NCBI RefSeq assembly: GCF_000231055.2
Contig: NZ_CM001466.1
Span: 2,953,608 to 3,017,607, forward strand
Direction: 5' to 3'
From: Saccharomonospora azurea NA-128
GTDB lineage: Bacteria > Actinomycetota > Actinomycetes > Mycobacteriales > Pseudonocardiaceae
Length of the DNA: 64,000 nt
The notes under the pieces were generated by a model. The model was not told the origin of the DNA, ran no database searches, and saw nothing but the letters and a program-made list of their open reading frames with translations. The translations under genes were made by a program, and so were the position numbers. This document shows, in pieces, positions 17,291 to 31,392 of this stretch; positions within the stretch are counted from its first letter, which is position 1, and each line of letters opens with the position of its first letter.

Positions 17291-19042
17291 GTGTCTGAGC
17301 ATCAGCTGAATCTGGCTGTTGTCTGGGAGCAGGTTGTCGCAGAACTCTCCGACGGAACGCTGTCCCCGCAGCAACGTGCGTGGATGCGCGTGACCAGGCC
17401 CATCGGGCTGCTGGACGGCACGGCGTTGCTGGCCGCTCCGAGCGACTTCGCCAAAGAGGCCATCGAGCGCGCGCTGCGCGAACCGATCACGTCCGCGCTG
17501 TCCCGGCATCTCGGCCGTGAGGTGTCGCTCGCCGTGAAGGTCGACACCACGGAGAGCGCTCCACCTCCTCCGCCGGCGCCGCCGAGCAATCCCGCTCCGG
17601 CGAGCCCGCCTCCCGGTCGTTACGGATCGGGCCCGGCCGCCCCGCAGTCGCATCCCGACCGGCCTCCGGTGCCGCCGACCATGCCACCGAGCATGTCGTC
17701 GAGCGAGGACACCATCATCATCCCGGCGATCCGGCCGCGCTCCGAGTCCGAGCCCCGGGTTCCCGGCCTTCCCCATCGCACGCACCCGCCGACGATGCCG
17801 ACGGCCCATCCGCCGCCGCGACCGGGAGGCCCGCCCCAGCCCACGACGACCCATCCCAAGCACTCGGCCGAGAACGACGAGGCCGAGGAAGAGGTCGACG
17901 AGGAAGGCGAGGCGCTGGCCGCGGTCCACGAGATCTGGCCGACCTTCTCGGGTCAGCCGATCGCCGGGCAGCCCTACACCGCGCCCGCGCAGCCGCAGAC
18001 GTCCAAGACGCGGCTGAACGAGAAGTACAACTTCGACACCTTCGTCATCGGCGCGTCGAACCGGTTCGCGCACGCCGCCGCCGTCGCGGTGGCCGAGGCG
18101 CCGTCACGCGCCTACAACCCGCTGTTCGTGTGGGGTGAGTCGGGCCTCGGCAAGACTCACCTGCTGCACGCGGTCGGACACTACGCGCAACGACTGTTCC
18201 CGGGGATGCGGGTGCGCTACGTGTCGACGGAGGAGTTCACCAACGACTTCATCAACTCGTTGCGTGACGACCGCAAGGTGGCCTTCCAGCGCCGCTACCG
18301 CGACATCGACATCCTGCTCGTCGACGACATCCAGTTCCTCGAAGGCAAGGAAGGGACTCAGGAGGAGTTCTTCCACACCTTCAACACGCTGCACAACGCC
18401 AACAAGCAGATCGTGGTGTCGTCCGACCGGCCGCCCAAGCGGCTGGAGACGCTCGAGGAACGGCTGCGTACCCGGTTCGAGTGGGGGCTGATCACCGACA
18501 TCCAGCCGCCGGAACTGGAGACGCGCATCGCGATTCTCCGGAAGAAGGCCGCGCAGGACCGGTTGGCCGTTCCCGGCGAGGTGCTGGAGTTCATCGCGGC
18601 ACGCATCGAGGCGAACATCCGCGAGCTCGAAGGCGCGCTGATCCGCGTGACGGCGTTCGCGTCGTTGAACCAGCAGCCGGTGGACGTCGGTCTCGCCGAG
18701 ATAGTTCTGCGCGACCTCATTCCCACCGACGCACAGGCGCCGGAGATCAGCGCGTCCACCATCATGCGGGTGACTGCGGAGTTCTTCGACGTCACGCTGG
18801 ACGATCTGTGCGGCCCTGGCAAGACGAAGGCGCTGGCAACCGCGCGGCAGATCGCGATGTACCTGTGTCGGGAACTCACCGACATGTCCCTGCCCCGGAT
18901 CGGCCAGACCTTCGGTGGTCGGGACCACACCACGGTCATGCACGCGGACAAGAAGATCCGCAAGGAGATGGCGGAGCGGCGCCGGATCTACGACCAGGTG
19001 CAGGAGCTGACCTCCCGTATCAAGCAACGCGCCCGCCAGTAG
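17291..19042 (+). CDS. dnaA: Chromosomal replication initiator DnaA
   Basis: 583 residues, GTG start after a GGGAGCGG stretch. Domain I (residues ~1-90) is the self-interaction domain. Domain II (~90-240) is an unusually long Pro-rich linker with an acidic patch ([16 protein letters not shown]), longer than in E. coli as is typical of actinobacteria. Domain III is the AAA+ ATPase with Walker A GESGLGKT at 282-289, Walker [10 protein letters not shown] near 340 and the arginine finger region [11 protein letters not shown]. Domain IV carries the DnaA-box-binding signature [15 protein letters not shown] near 541-555. It binds the boxes of oriC immediately downstream. Confidence 0.98.
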   Translation: MSEHQLNLAVVWEQVVAELSDGTLSPQQRAWMRVTRPIGLLDGTALLAAPSDFAKEAIERALREPITSALSRHLGREVSLAVKVDTTESAPPPPPAPPSNPAPASPPPGRYGSGPAAPQSHPDRPPVPPTMPPSMSSSEDTIIIPAIRPRSESEPRVPGLPHRTHPPTMPTAHPPPRPGGPPQPTTTHPKHSAENDEAEEEVDEEGEALAAVHEIWPTFSGQPIAGQPYTAPAQPQTSKTRLNEKYNFDTFVIGASNRFAHAAAVAVAEAPSRAYNPLFVWGESGLGKTHLLHAVGHYAQRLFPGMRVRYVSTEEFTNDFINSLRDDRKVAFQRRYRDIDILLVDDIQFLEGKEGTQEEFFHTFNTLHNANKQIVVSSDRPPKRLETLEERLRTRFEWGLITDIQPPELETRIAILRKKAAQDRLAVPGEVLEFIAARIEANIRELEGALIRVTAFASLNQQPVDVGLAEIVLRDLIPTDAQAPEISASTIMRVTAEFFDVTLDDLCGPGKTKALATARQIAMYLCRELTDMSLPRIGQTFGGRDHTTVMHADKKIRKEMAERRRIYDQVQELTSRIKQRARQ

Positions 19043-19264
19043 ACGCAGGCGCCCGCCGGTAGCGGCGGACCTTTCCCCGGGGTTCTCCCGGCTCTCTCAG
19101 GCTCTCCCCGCGCGCGTCACAGCCCTTTCCACCTGCCCCGAGGGCGCGGTGAGGCTGCCTCGTCGTCTCTCCGATTCGGATCGAGCTGCTCGAACGAGCG
19201 CATCAAGGGGCGCAGCACGGGCGAAACGGTGACGACACGAAAAAAGTCACAGTCGCTGGTTTTC

Positions 19265-19645
19265 CGAGTTATCCACAGGGTAACCCGATTGGGGATAAGT
19301 CTGTGGATACCTGCCCGGACGAGCACCGACATCGAGTTGTCCACACCTATCCACAGCGTTTCCACAGGTAATCCACAGGGTTGCCCACAGTTTCGTCCAC
19401 AGTGCTCGGTTCATCACCCTTTCCGGTGGTGGACCTGTGTGTGGGCGGTGGACAACCTGGGTACAACTCGGCCGAAATCTGTGGATAGAACTGTGGACAA
19501 CTTCGCCGAGATGTGGATAGTTCCTTGTTGGCACTCATCCATCCACCGACCCGCCGAGTTGTCCACGGATCCATCACCAGGCTGTCCACACCCCGACACG
19601 GCAAGTGACCTGGGGAAACAAGGGTTATCCACACTATCCACAGCC
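19265..19645. other. oriC: Replication origin oriC, DnaA-box cluster
   Basis: Between dnaA and dnaN, about 17 sequences match or nearly match TTRTCCACA. Plus-strand oriented: 19269 (TTATCCACA), 19337 (TTGTCCACA), 19347 (CTATCCACA), 19358, 19369, 19381, 19393, 19559, 19582, 19625 (TTATCCACA) and 19634 (CTATCCACA). Minus-strand oriented: 19302, 19447, 19480, 19492 (TTGTCCACA) and 19512. Two pairs are directly abutting or overlapping in phase (19625/19634 and 19480/19492). Box spacing and gene context define this as the origin. Confidence 0.95.
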
Positions 19646-19654
19646 CCTACTACT

Positions 19655-19705
19655 ACGACTGAACTTCTTCTCCCTTTAGAGAGAAAAGAAGAAAAACAGG
19701 CTCGG
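19655..19705. other. AT-rich element beside oriC (candidate unwinding element)
   Basis: The only clearly AT-rich stretch of the intergenic region, with a purine/pyrimidine switch: CTTCTTCTCCCTTTAGAG followed by AGAAAAGAAGAAAAACAGG. It directly follows the last two DnaA boxes, which suits a duplex unwinding element. The assignment is by position and composition only. Confidence 0.6.
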
Positions 19706-19998
19706 CTTCAAGTTGGGGACAACTCGCCCCGAAGAAGCCCCGAGAAGCTCGGGGGCCGACTCCGGAGAACCCCTGGGCCGAGGTGACGGCGCCGATCGGC
19801 ACGCTCTACCGTGGGAGTCCACACGTCGGTGTGCTCGGCGGCCGAGGCTGTGGAGGCTGTGGAGGCTGTTGGCGGCTGTTGCCGGTGGTCACCCCCGCAG
19901 CGTCGCCGTGCGGACCCACAGGCCTCGCCGGGAGTCATCCACCGGCGGTATGCGATCTCACGAGCTCCAACCGGCTCGGCTGTCGAAAGGATGGGCGC
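19706..19998 (+). promoter_or_regulatory. dnaN leader region
   Basis: 293 bases between the oriC AT-rich element and dnaN. It contains a 7-bp-arm hairpin CCCCGAG-AAG-CTCGGGG (19738-19754), which may mark the end of the origin unit or a leader structure. It also has three tandem copies of the 9-mer GAGGCTGTG/T (19844-19870), with a related fourth copy. An open frame continues upstream of the dnaN start, but it is not supported by family length. Confidence 0.5.
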
Positions 19999-21126
19999 AT
20001 GAAAATCCGCGTCGAGCGCGACGGGCTTGCCGACGCCGTCGCCTGGGTGGCCCGGAGCCTGCCGTCGAGGCCGCCCGTTCCCGTGCTCGGTGGTGTCCTG
20101 CTCGACGCGGGTGGAGACGGCGACGCGCTGACGGTCTCCGGTTTCGACTACGAGGTCTCGGCGACGGTCGGAGTGCCGGCGACGGTCGCCGACCAGGGGC
20201 GCACACTCGTGTCGGGTCGGCTCCTCGCCGACATCACGAAGGCGCTGCCCGCCCAGCCGGTGGACATCGCCGTTGAAGGCGCTCGGGCCACCATCACCTG
20301 CGGGAACGCCCGATTCAGCCTGCCGACCATGCCGGTCGAGGACTACCCGCAGCTGCCCGCGCAGCCGGAGCTCGCCGGGGAGGTCGCGGGCGACGCGTTC
20401 GCCCAGGCGGTCGCCCAGGTGGCCGTCGCTGCGGGCAAGGACGACACCCTCCCGATGCTCACGGGTATGCGGGTCGAGATCACCGGCAGCACGTTGACCC
20501 TCGTCGCCACCGACCGGTTCCGGCTCGCGATGAGGGAGTTCAACTGGAAGCCCGCCGACGGCATCGCCGACTCCGCCGTTCTCGTGCCCGCCCGGACGCT
20601 GGCCGACGCGGCCAAGGCGCTCGGGTCCGCCGGCACCACGGTGCAGATCGGCCTCGCGGGGGGTGACGGCCTGCTCGGACTGTCCGGAGCGGGCAAGTTC
20701 ACCACCACGCGGCTGATCGACGCCGAGTTCCCCCCGTACCGGCAGCTGCTGCCCGCCGACCACTCGTCGCGGGCGGTCCTGCACGTGCCCGCGCTGACCG
20801 AAGCGATCAAGCGGGTGTCACTCGTCGCCGAACGGGGCACCCAGGTCAGGTTGGAGTTCGCGGACGGTTCGCTGCGGCTGTCGGCGGGCGGTGACGACGA
20901 GGGCAGTGCGGAAGAGGAGCTCCCCGTCGACTACGAGGGAGAACCGGTGACGATCGCGTTCAACCCCACGTACCTGGTCGACGGCCTCGGGGCGCTGCAC
21001 TCCGATCGGGCCGAGTTGACGTTCACGACGCCCAACCGGCCCGCGTTGATCAAGCCTGCCGACGACAACGGTGACGTCGTGCCCGGCTATCTCTACCTCC
21101 TGATGCCGGTTCGGCTCCCGGGCTGA
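19999..21126 (+). CDS. dnaN: DNA polymerase III beta sliding clamp
   Basis: About 375 residues from the ATG at 19999 after GAAAGGATGG, beginning [22 protein letters not shown] as in other actinobacterial clamps. The three similar clamp subdomains are visible through [10 protein letters not shown], the [14 protein letters not shown] motif and the C-terminal [13 protein letters not shown], the last being the peptide-binding pocket end. The ring tethers polymerase III and many repair proteins to DNA. Confidence 0.97.
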   Translation: MKIRVERDGLADAVAWVARSLPSRPPVPVLGGVLLDAGGDGDALTVSGFDYEVSATVGVPATVADQGRTLVSGRLLADITKALPAQPVDIAVEGARATITCGNARFSLPTMPVEDYPQLPAQPELAGEVAGDAFAQAVAQVAVAAGKDDTLPMLTGMRVEITGSTLTLVATDRFRLAMREFNWKPADGIADSAVLVPARTLADAAKALGSAGTTVQIGLAGGDGLLGLSGAGKFTTTRLIDAEFPPYRQLLPADHSSRAVLHVPALTEAIKRVSLVAERGTQVRLEFADGSLRLSAGGDDEGSAEEELPVDYEGEPVTIAFNPTYLVDGLGALHSDRAELTFTTPNRPALIKPADDNGDVVPGYLYLLMPVRLPG

Positions 21127-21157
21127 CCGCGGCACACTCGACAAGGGGAGTATGCGA

Positions 21158-22054
21158 ATGGCACAGCTTGGACTCGTCGGTCTGGGCAAGATGGGCTTCA
21201 ACATGCGGGAACGCCTTCGGGCGGCCGGCCACGACGTGGTCGGTTACGACCGCAACACCGAGGTCGGCGACGTCGCGTCGCTGCAGGAGCTGGCCTCGGC
21301 ACTGTCGGCCCCTCGCATCGTGTGGGTCATGGTGCCCGCGGGGGAACCGACCCGGCAGACGATCGCCGAGCTCGCGGACCTGCTCGACGAGGGCGACCTG
21401 GTGATCGACGGTGGCAACTCCCGCTACACCGACGACGCCCACAACGCCGAGCTCCTCGGCCGCCACGGGATCGGTTACCTCGACGTCGGTGTCTCGGGCG
21501 GCGTCTGGGGCAAGGACAACGGGTACGGCCTGATGGTCGGCGGCTCGGAGGCCGACGTCGAGCGCGCGATGCCGTTCTTCGACGCGCTGCGGCCCGAGGG
21601 CCCGCGCGAGGAGAGCTTCGCGCACGCGGGCGGGGTCGGTGCCGGGCACTACGCGAAGATGGTGCACAACGGCATCGAGTACGGGCTGATGCAGGCGTAC
21701 GCCGAGGGCTTCGAGCTGCTCGACGCCTCGAAGGTGGTGCAGAACGTGCCCGCCGTCGTCAAGGCGTGGCAGCGCGGCACCGTGGTGCGGTCGTGGCTGC
21801 TGGAGCTGCTGGTCCGCGCGCTGGACGAGGACCCGGAGCTCGACGACCTCGAAGGCTACGTCGAGGACTCCGGTGAGGGTCGCTGGACGCTGGAGGAAGC
21901 GGTGAACAACGCCGTGCCCGCGCCGGTGATCTCGGCGGCCCTGTTCGCACGGTTCTCCTCGCGCCAGGAGGACTCGGCGGCCATGCGTGCGGTGGCCGCG
22001 CTTCGGGAACAGTTCGGTGGACACGCCGTCAAGACGAAGAAGGTATCCGGATAG
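21158..22054 (+). CDS. gnd: 6-phosphogluconate dehydrogenase, short NAD-type
   Basis: About 298 residues, decarboxylating 6-phosphogluconate dehydrogenase (pentose phosphate pathway) of the short GndA/YqeC class. The ATG at 21158 is chosen over 21152 because AAGGGGAG needs the extra spacing. Motifs: LGLVGLGKMGFNMRERL (dinucleotide binding), DGGNSRYTDD, DVGVSGGVWGKDNGYGLMVGG (substrate binding) and AGHYAKMVHNGIEYGLMQAY with the catalytic lysine. The short form lacks the extra C-terminal domain of the ~470-residue enzymes. Its place between dnaN and recF is common in Streptomyces and Pseudonocardiaceae. Confidence 0.93.
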   Translation: MAQLGLVGLGKMGFNMRERLRAAGHDVVGYDRNTEVGDVASLQELASALSAPRIVWVMVPAGEPTRQTIAELADLLDEGDLVIDGGNSRYTDDAHNAELLGRHGIGYLDVGVSGGVWGKDNGYGLMVGGSEADVERAMPFFDALRPEGPREESFAHAGGVGAGHYAKMVHNGIEYGLMQAYAEGFELLDASKVVQNVPAVVKAWQRGTVVRSWLLELLVRALDEDPELDDLEGYVEDSGEGRWTLEEAVNNAVPAPVISAALFARFSSRQEDSAAMRAVAALREQFGGHAVKTKKVSG

Positions 22055-23224
22055 GTGTACCTGCGGCACCTCCAGGTGACCGACTTCCGGTCGTGGGAGC
22101 ACGTCGATCTCCCGCTCGACCAGGGCCCCACGGTGTTGGTGGGGCCGAACGGGCGGGGTAAGACGAACCTGCTCGAAGCCATCGGCTACGTGGCCACGCT
22201 CGGATCGCACCGGGTCTCCACCGACGCACCTCTGGTCCGGCACGGGTGCGACCGGGCACTGGTTCGTGCGGCGGTGGTGAACGAGGGCCGCGAACTGACC
22301 GTGGAGCTGGAGATCGCGCCGGGGCGCGCGAACCGTGCGCGGGTCAATCGCGGCGCGGTCGGCAGGCCGAGGGACGTCCTCGGCATCCTGCGCACCGTGC
22401 TGTTCTCTCCGGAGGACCTGTCGCTCGTGCGAGGCGATCCGTCCGAGCGTCGGCGGTTCCTCGACGAGCTGCTCGTGCTGCGAGCGCCTCGGTACGCGGG
22501 TGTGCGGTCCGACTACGACCGGGTCCTGCGGCAACGGAACGCGCTGTTGAAGACCGTGGGCAGGTCGGCGGCGCGCCGGGGCCGCCGGGAGGAGGATCCG
22601 TACGCGCTGTCGACCCTGCAGGTGTGGGACGACCACCTGGCGGAGGCCGGTGCCGAACTGCTGGCCGCGCGTCTCAACCTGGTGGCCGACCTGGCTCCGT
22701 TCGTGGCGTCGGCCTACGCGGACGTCGCACCCGACTCCCGCCCGGCGTTGATCTCGTACAGGTCCAGCCTGGGGGAGGCGCTTCCCGAGGGCAGCGGTGT
22801 CCCGGAGGGCCCGCGGGTCACGGCCGAGCAGATGTCGGAGATCCTGTTGCGTGCGCTCCACGAGTCGCGGGACGCGGAGTTGGAGCGCGGGGTGAGTCTC
22901 GTGGGGCCGCACCGGGACGATCTCGACCTGGTACTGGGGCAGATGCCCGCGAAGGGCTACGCGAGCCACGGTGAGTCGTGGTCGTTCGCGCTCGCGCTGC
23001 GCCTGGCGTCGTATCAGTTGTTGCGCGACGAGGCGGGTGGAGAGCCGGTGCTGCTGCTCGACGACGTGTTCGCCGAGCTCGACTCGCGGAGGCGGGCGCG
23101 GCTGGCCGACGTGGCGGCGAAGGCGGAACAGGTGCTGGTGACCGCGGCCGTCGAAGGGGACGTCCCCGCTGAACTCGATGGCGCGCGGTACCACGTTTCC
23201 GAGGGCGAGGTGACTCGTGGCTAG
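22055..23224 (+). CDS. recF: DNA replication and repair protein RecF
   Basis: 389 residues, SMC-like ABC ATPase that loads RecA at gaps with RecO and RecR. The GTG start directly abuts the gnd stop, suggesting translational coupling. Walker A is [16 protein letters not shown] (residues 30 onward), the signature region is [20 protein letters not shown], and Walker B is [21 protein letters not shown]. The 3' end overlaps dciA by eight bases. Confidence 0.96.
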   Translation: MYLRHLQVTDFRSWEHVDLPLDQGPTVLVGPNGRGKTNLLEAIGYVATLGSHRVSTDAPLVRHGCDRALVRAAVVNEGRELTVELEIAPGRANRARVNRGAVGRPRDVLGILRTVLFSPEDLSLVRGDPSERRRFLDELLVLRAPRYAGVRSDYDRVLRQRNALLKTVGRSAARRGRREEDPYALSTLQVWDDHLAEAGAELLAARLNLVADLAPFVASAYADVAPDSRPALISYRSSLGEALPEGSGVPEGPRVTAEQMSEILLRALHESRDAELERGVSLVGPHRDDLDLVLGQMPAKGYASHGESWSFALALRLASYQLLRDEAGGEPVLLLDDVFAELDSRRRARLADVAAKAEQVLVTAAVEGDVPAELDGARYHVSEGEVTRG

Positions 23225-23963
23225 GCGACCCACCCCGCACGATGTGACGGCCGACACCGAAGTTACCCACCGATCTGGGGATAACTCTGTGGATAGTGTG
23301 GATAACTCGGGTAGCGCGCTACCACACGGGGGGCCGGTGAGCGCGCGCGGGGGGAAACGGAGTCCAGAGCGTAACAGCGCCGCCGGGGTCGAGAATGCCG
23401 GGGGCCCGGCCGACTCGACGCGCTCCGGAGCGGGGCAGCCGCAGGGGCGCGACCTCGCCCGCGCCGCCCTGGCCGCGGCGAAGGAGCGCGCCGCGGCACG
23501 CGGAACCGAACCCGGAGTCCGCCGGCCCGGGTCGACGAAATCGGGCGTCCGCGCGCTGCCGGGACAGAACCCGCGGCGACGCCGCTGGTCGGGACCGGGC
23601 GCCGACGAGCGGGACCCGCAACCCTTCGGACGTCTGGTGTCGCGGATGTCGACCCAGCTCGGGTGGACCGACCGGCTCGCGAACGGGCGGGTGTTCGGGC
23701 AGTGGTCGGCGTTGGTGGGCGCCGAGGTCGCCGAACACGCCCAACCGGTGTCGCTGAACAACGGTGAGCTGACCGTGCGGGCCAGCTCCACGGCATGGGC
23801 CACGCAGTTGCGCTTGCTGCAACGTCAGCTCCTGGCAAGAATCGCAGCGGGCGTCGGACACGGAGTGGTCACGACGATGCGGATTCAGGGGCCGACCGCG
23901 CCGAGTTGGCGCAAGGGGCCACGGCACATCCCGGGAAGGGGACCTCGTGACACCTACGGTTGA
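23217..23963 (+). CDS. dciA: DciA (DUF721), replicative helicase operator
   Basis: About 248 residues. DciA is the ancestral bacterial protein that helps load the DnaB replicative helicase. The GTG at 23217 overlaps recF by eight bases. The first ~130 residues are low-complexity and basic/Ala-rich. The DUF721/KH-like domain is at ~140-230, with [20 protein letters not shown], a set of [20 protein letters not shown] residues and [17 protein letters not shown]. Its own 5' coding sequence contains two abutting DnaA boxes (23288-23305), translated as the VDSVDNS stretch. Confidence 0.9.
   Translation: MARRPTPHDVTADTEVTHRSGDNSVDSVDNSGSALPHGGPVSARGGKRSPERNSAAGVENAGGPADSTRSGAGQPQGRDLARAALAAAKERAAARGTEPGVRRPGSTKSGVRALPGQNPRRRRWSGPGADERDPQPFGRLVSRMSTQLGWTDRLANGRVFGQWSALVGAEVAEHAQPVSLNNGELTVRASSTAWATQLRLLQRQLLARIAAGVGHGVVTTMRIQGPTAPSWRKGPRHIPGRGPRDTYG
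23288..23305 (-). promoter_or_regulatory. Two abutting DnaA boxes inside dciA
   Basis: TGTGGATAG (23288-23296) followed at once by TGTGGATAA (23297-23305, a perfect TTATCCACA on the minus strand). They lie in the variable N-terminal codons of dciA. Confidence 0.7.
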
Positions 23964-24021
23964 GGCGGGGAGCGGGGCGGCGCCCGACCCCGTCGGCGAC
24001 CGTTCGCGTAACGCAGTCTGA

Positions 24022-26217
<2,196 letters not shown>

Positions 26218-26272
26218 CGACGGTGATCCGGCCCGTACCAGACGTTCGACCGTGTGAAAGGAACATCCAGCC

Positions 26273-28822
<2,550 letters not shown>

Positions 28823-28855
28823 TAGCTCGTGACAGACGTAAGGGACTGACCGGTT

Positions 28856-29566
28856 GTGACACCACCTGACAACACCGAACAGCGCGGCTCCGGTGGGACC
28901 GACACCAGTACGGGGGACGTTCCACCGTGGCAGCGAGTCGCCAGGGACGGGACGACGGAATCGTCCGACGGTGACGGCGGCGCCACGCAGTGGCTACCGA
29001 GTCAGTCGAACCAGGAGGGTGTCAGTCCACCTCCGGCGGCACCGACTCAGCCGAGCGGTGCCGCGGAGCCCGCGTTCGCGCCCGCGGGTGCGAACGCGGG
29101 GCTGTTCGCCCAGAGCACCGACCGCGACGCCGGCCAGGCGCCGGGCGGTGCAGGGTCGGGTTCGCTGCGGTCGGGGAGTGCGTTCCGCAGGCCGGGCAGA
29201 GGGCCGAGAAGGGCGAACCTGCAGGTCAAGCGGATCGACCCGTGGTCGGTGCTCAAGCTGTCGCTGGTGCTCGGCGTGGCGTTGTTCTTCGTCTGGCTCG
29301 TGGCCGTCGGTGTGCTGTACATGGTGCTCGACGGCATGGGCGTGTGGGACAACATCAACGGCACCTACGACTCGCTCGTCGCCAACGACGCGGCAGCCGA
29401 CGGTGACGTGCTCATCACGGCGGGCACCGTGTTCGGTGCCGCGGCCATCGTGGGCGCGGTGAACATCGTGCTGATCTCCGCGCTGACCACGGTGGCCGCG
29501 TTCGTCTACAACGTGTGCGCGGGGCTCACCGGCGGGCTGGAACTGACGTTGTCGGAACGAGAGTGA
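28856..29566 (+). CDS. DUF3566 membrane protein
   Basis: About 236 residues, GTG start. The first ~115 residues are polar and Pro/Gly/Ser-rich, followed by a basic PGRGPRRANLQVKRIDPWSV segment, the start of the DUF3566 domain. Two transmembrane helices are seen: KLSLVLGVALFFVWLVAVGV and NIVLISALTTVAAFVYNVCA. The C-terminus ends in the conserved GGLELTLSERE. M. tuberculosis Rv0007 holds the same position after gyrA. The function is unknown; the conserved domain architecture suggests an envelope-anchored adaptor. Confidence 0.88.
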   Translation: MTPPDNTEQRGSGGTDTSTGDVPPWQRVARDGTTESSDGDGGATQWLPSQSNQEGVSPPPAAPTQPSGAAEPAFAPAGANAGLFAQSTDRDAGQAPGGAGSGSLRSGSAFRRPGRGPRRANLQVKRIDPWSVLKLSLVLGVALFFVWLVAVGVLYMVLDGMGVWDNINGTYDSLVANDAAADGDVLITAGTVFGAAAIVGAVNIVLISALTTVAAFVYNVCAGLTGGLELTLSERE

Positions 29567-29615
29567 CCCCTCTGCGACGGCGCTGATCGGCTTGAGGTAA
29601 GCTGGTCAGCGTTCA

Positions 29616-29689
29616 GGGCCCATAGCTCAGGCGGTTAGAGCGCTTCGCTGATAACGAAGAGGTCGGAGGTTCAAGTCCTCCTGGGCCCA
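29616..29689 (+). tRNA. ileT: tRNA-Ile (anticodon GAT)
   Basis: 74-base cloverleaf with acceptor GGGCCCA/TGGGCCC. The anticodon stem-loop CTTCG-CTGATAA-CGAAG carries anticodon GAT, and the T-loop is GTTCAAGTC. CCA is not encoded. It lies 49 bases after the DUF3566 gene, the conserved position in actinobacteria. Confidence 0.97.
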
Positions 29690-29694
29690 CAGTC

Positions 29695-29732
29695 ACCCCG
29701 GTTGTGCTGATCAGCGCAACCGGGGTTTTTCG
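29695..29732 (+). terminator. Rho-independent terminator after tRNA-Ile
   Basis: ACCCCGGTTG pairs with CAACCGGGGT around a smaller self-complementary core (TGCTGATCAGCG), followed by TTTTT. Confidence 0.92.
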
Positions 29733-29774
29733 TTTCCGGCCCGGGCGGACTCGGGCCCCGACGGCGTCCGTGTA

Positions 29775-29966
29775 CGGCACGGTAAAGACCAGCCGCTCGG
29801 ACGAGCTGGGTGTCCATGTACTCGCGGATCTCCCGGCTGAGGCCGTCGCGGATGGCGAAGATCCAGCAGTAGTTGTTGTCGTAGGTGCCCATCCAGCGCC
29901 ACGACACGTCGTCGGCCATCGCGTCGAACAGCGGCTGCCGGTCGGTTCCACCAGCTCCTTGTTCAT
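29775..29966 (-). pseudogene. Remnant of a SnoaL-like (NTF2-fold) protein
   Basis: Pieces of a small SnoaL-like polyketide-cyclase/ketosteroid-isomerase-type protein are split over two frames. It begins MNKELVE from the ATG at 29966, then shifts frame to DRQPLFDAMADDVSWRWMGT, and joins directly to YDNNYCWIFAIRDG and EIREYMDTQLV. In intact relatives the DDVSW segment is separated from the YDNxYCWxF segment by roughly 50 residues. So there is at least one frameshift and one internal deletion. It is too short for the fold and probably inactive. It sits between tRNA-Ile and the antiporter gene. Confidence 0.7.
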
Positions 29967-30074
29967 GTTGGCAGCCTCTCACCACGTAGGCTGGGTCGTG
30001 CAGGTTTTCGGACGGGACGGCCCGTTCGTTCGGTCGGCGCGAGGGACGACCCTCGCGGAAGAGGACTTCGTCCT

Positions 30075-31253
30075 GTGCTCGTGAGTTCCGTACGTTCCGT
30101 CGTCACGCCTGTCGCGATCGTCCGGCTCGTGCTGGGATGGGGCGCGGTCGTCGGCCTGATGTTCGCCGGCCCCGCGCTCGCGCCCCCCGTGGCCGCCCCG
30201 TTGCTGGTCGGGGCTCTCGCGCTCATCATCGGCGTCATCCTGGTCTGTGCCTTCGGCGTGGTCCACGAGGCCGAACACCTCGCGCGCCGCCTCGGCGACC
30301 CCTACGGATCCCTGGTCCTCACGTTGTCGATCGTGCTGATCGAGGTGATCCTCATTTCCGCCGTCATGCTGGGGCCGGGCGAGCACAGCACCATCGCCCG
30401 CGACTCCGTCATGGCCGTGTCGATGATCATTCTCAACGCCGTGGTCGGCCTCTGCCTGCTGGTGGGCGGGCTCAGGCACGGCGGTATGAGCCACAACCGC
30501 ACCGGCACCTCGACCTACCTCGCCCTGATCGTCGTGCTCTCCACGCTGGCGTTCGCGGTTCCCGCGTTCATCGGGCGCGACGGTTCGTACACGCCGGGGC
30601 AGACGGTTCCGATCATCGTGGCCGTACCCGTCCTGTATGCCTTCTTCCTCTTCCGGCAGATGGGTGTGCAGGCCGACGACTTCCGGGAGGTCGATCCGCG
30701 CCTCGCCGTCGGCACCGCCGACAGCACCGACATCGCCGATCCGGACTCACCGGGGAATGGGAGCGGACGGCCGAACATCGAGCAGGTGCTCGTCGAGCAT
30801 CGCGCCGAGGTGGTGCTGCGGATCGCGCTGCTCGTGGTGACGGTGCTGCCCATCGTGTTGCTCTCCCACGACATGGCCACTCTGCTGGACGACGGTCTCG
30901 GACGGCTCGGGGCGCCGGTCGCGCTCGCGGGCGTCCTGATCGCCCTGATCGTCTTCCTGCCCGAGACGATCACGTCCGTGCGCGCCGCGCTGCAGGGTGA
31001 GATCCAGCGAGTGAGCAACCTCTGCCATGGTGCGCTGGTCTCCACGGTCGGGCTGACCATCCCCTCCGTGCTCGCCATCGGTGCCCTGACCGGGCAGACC
31101 GTGGTGTTGGCGGAGTCCCCGGCCAACCTGCTGATCCTCGCGGTGACACTGCTGCTGTCGGTGGCGACGTTCGCCGCACCGAAGGTGACGGCGGTCCACG
31201 GGGCGGCCCATCTCGTCGTCTTCTTCGTCTACTCCCTCGCCCTGTTCGCCTGA
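30075..31253 (+). CDS. Calcium/proton antiporter (ChaA/CAX family)
   Basis: About 392 residues with roughly ten or eleven hydrophobic segments, GTG start after GGAAGAGGA. It has the duplicated alpha-repeat signature of cation/Ca2+ exchangers: FGVVHEAEHLARRLGDPYG plus SLVLTLSIVLIEVILIS in the first half, and VFLPETITSVRAALQGEIQR plus GLTIPSVLAIGALTG in the second. The two halves are linked by an acidic cytoplasmic loop (residues ~205-235). It probably extrudes Ca2+ or Na+/K+ against protons. It stands alone; ions cannot be assigned from sequence. Confidence 0.85.
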   Translation: MLVSSVRSVVTPVAIVRLVLGWGAVVGLMFAGPALAPPVAAPLLVGALALIIGVILVCAFGVVHEAEHLARRLGDPYGSLVLTLSIVLIEVILISAVMLGPGEHSTIARDSVMAVSMIILNAVVGLCLLVGGLRHGGMSHNRTGTSTYLALIVVLSTLAFAVPAFIGRDGSYTPGQTVPIIVAVPVLYAFFLFRQMGVQADDFREVDPRLAVGTADSTDIADPDSPGNGSGRPNIEQVLVEHRAEVVLRIALLVVTVLPIVLLSHDMATLLDDGLGRLGAPVALAGVLIALIVFLPETITSVRAALQGEIQRVSNLCHGALVSTVGLTIPSVLAIGALTGQTVVLAESPANLLILAVTLLLSVATFAAPKVTAVHGAAHLVVFFVYSLALFA

Positions 31254-31327
31254 GCAACCCGGTCGGAGCGTTCGCTGTCCGTCAGAGGCGTGACGCTGCG
31301 CCGGTCGCCGTTCCGGCGGCCTCGTCG

Positions 31328-31362
31328 CGGGTAGGTACTACCCGGAGCCGGTCGGTGACCGG
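31328..31362. promoter_or_regulatory. Two consecutive inverted repeats upstream of the GvpU-like gene
   Basis: CGGGTAG-GTA-CTACCCG (31328-31344) is followed by CCGGTC-GGT-GACCGG (31348-31362). Both have perfect arms and a 3-base centre. They lie 31-65 bases before the downstream ATG, in the place of an operator. No matching regulator is recognised. Confidence 0.4.
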
Positions 31363-31392
31363 TGTGCCCGACCAGGGGCGAAGGAGGCGGGG

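Noticed and set aside
21050-23803. 917-codon minus-strand frame antisense to gnd-recF-dciA
   Set aside because: High GC leaves long antisense frames; the plus strand carries unmistakable gnd and recF motifs, and the antisense product has no recognisable domain.
29613-29966. 117-codon minus-strand frame covering tRNA-Ile and the SnoaL remnant as a real gene
   Set aside because: It reads through the tRNA gene and its terminator on the opposite strand and contains the remnant only in part and in the wrong frame.
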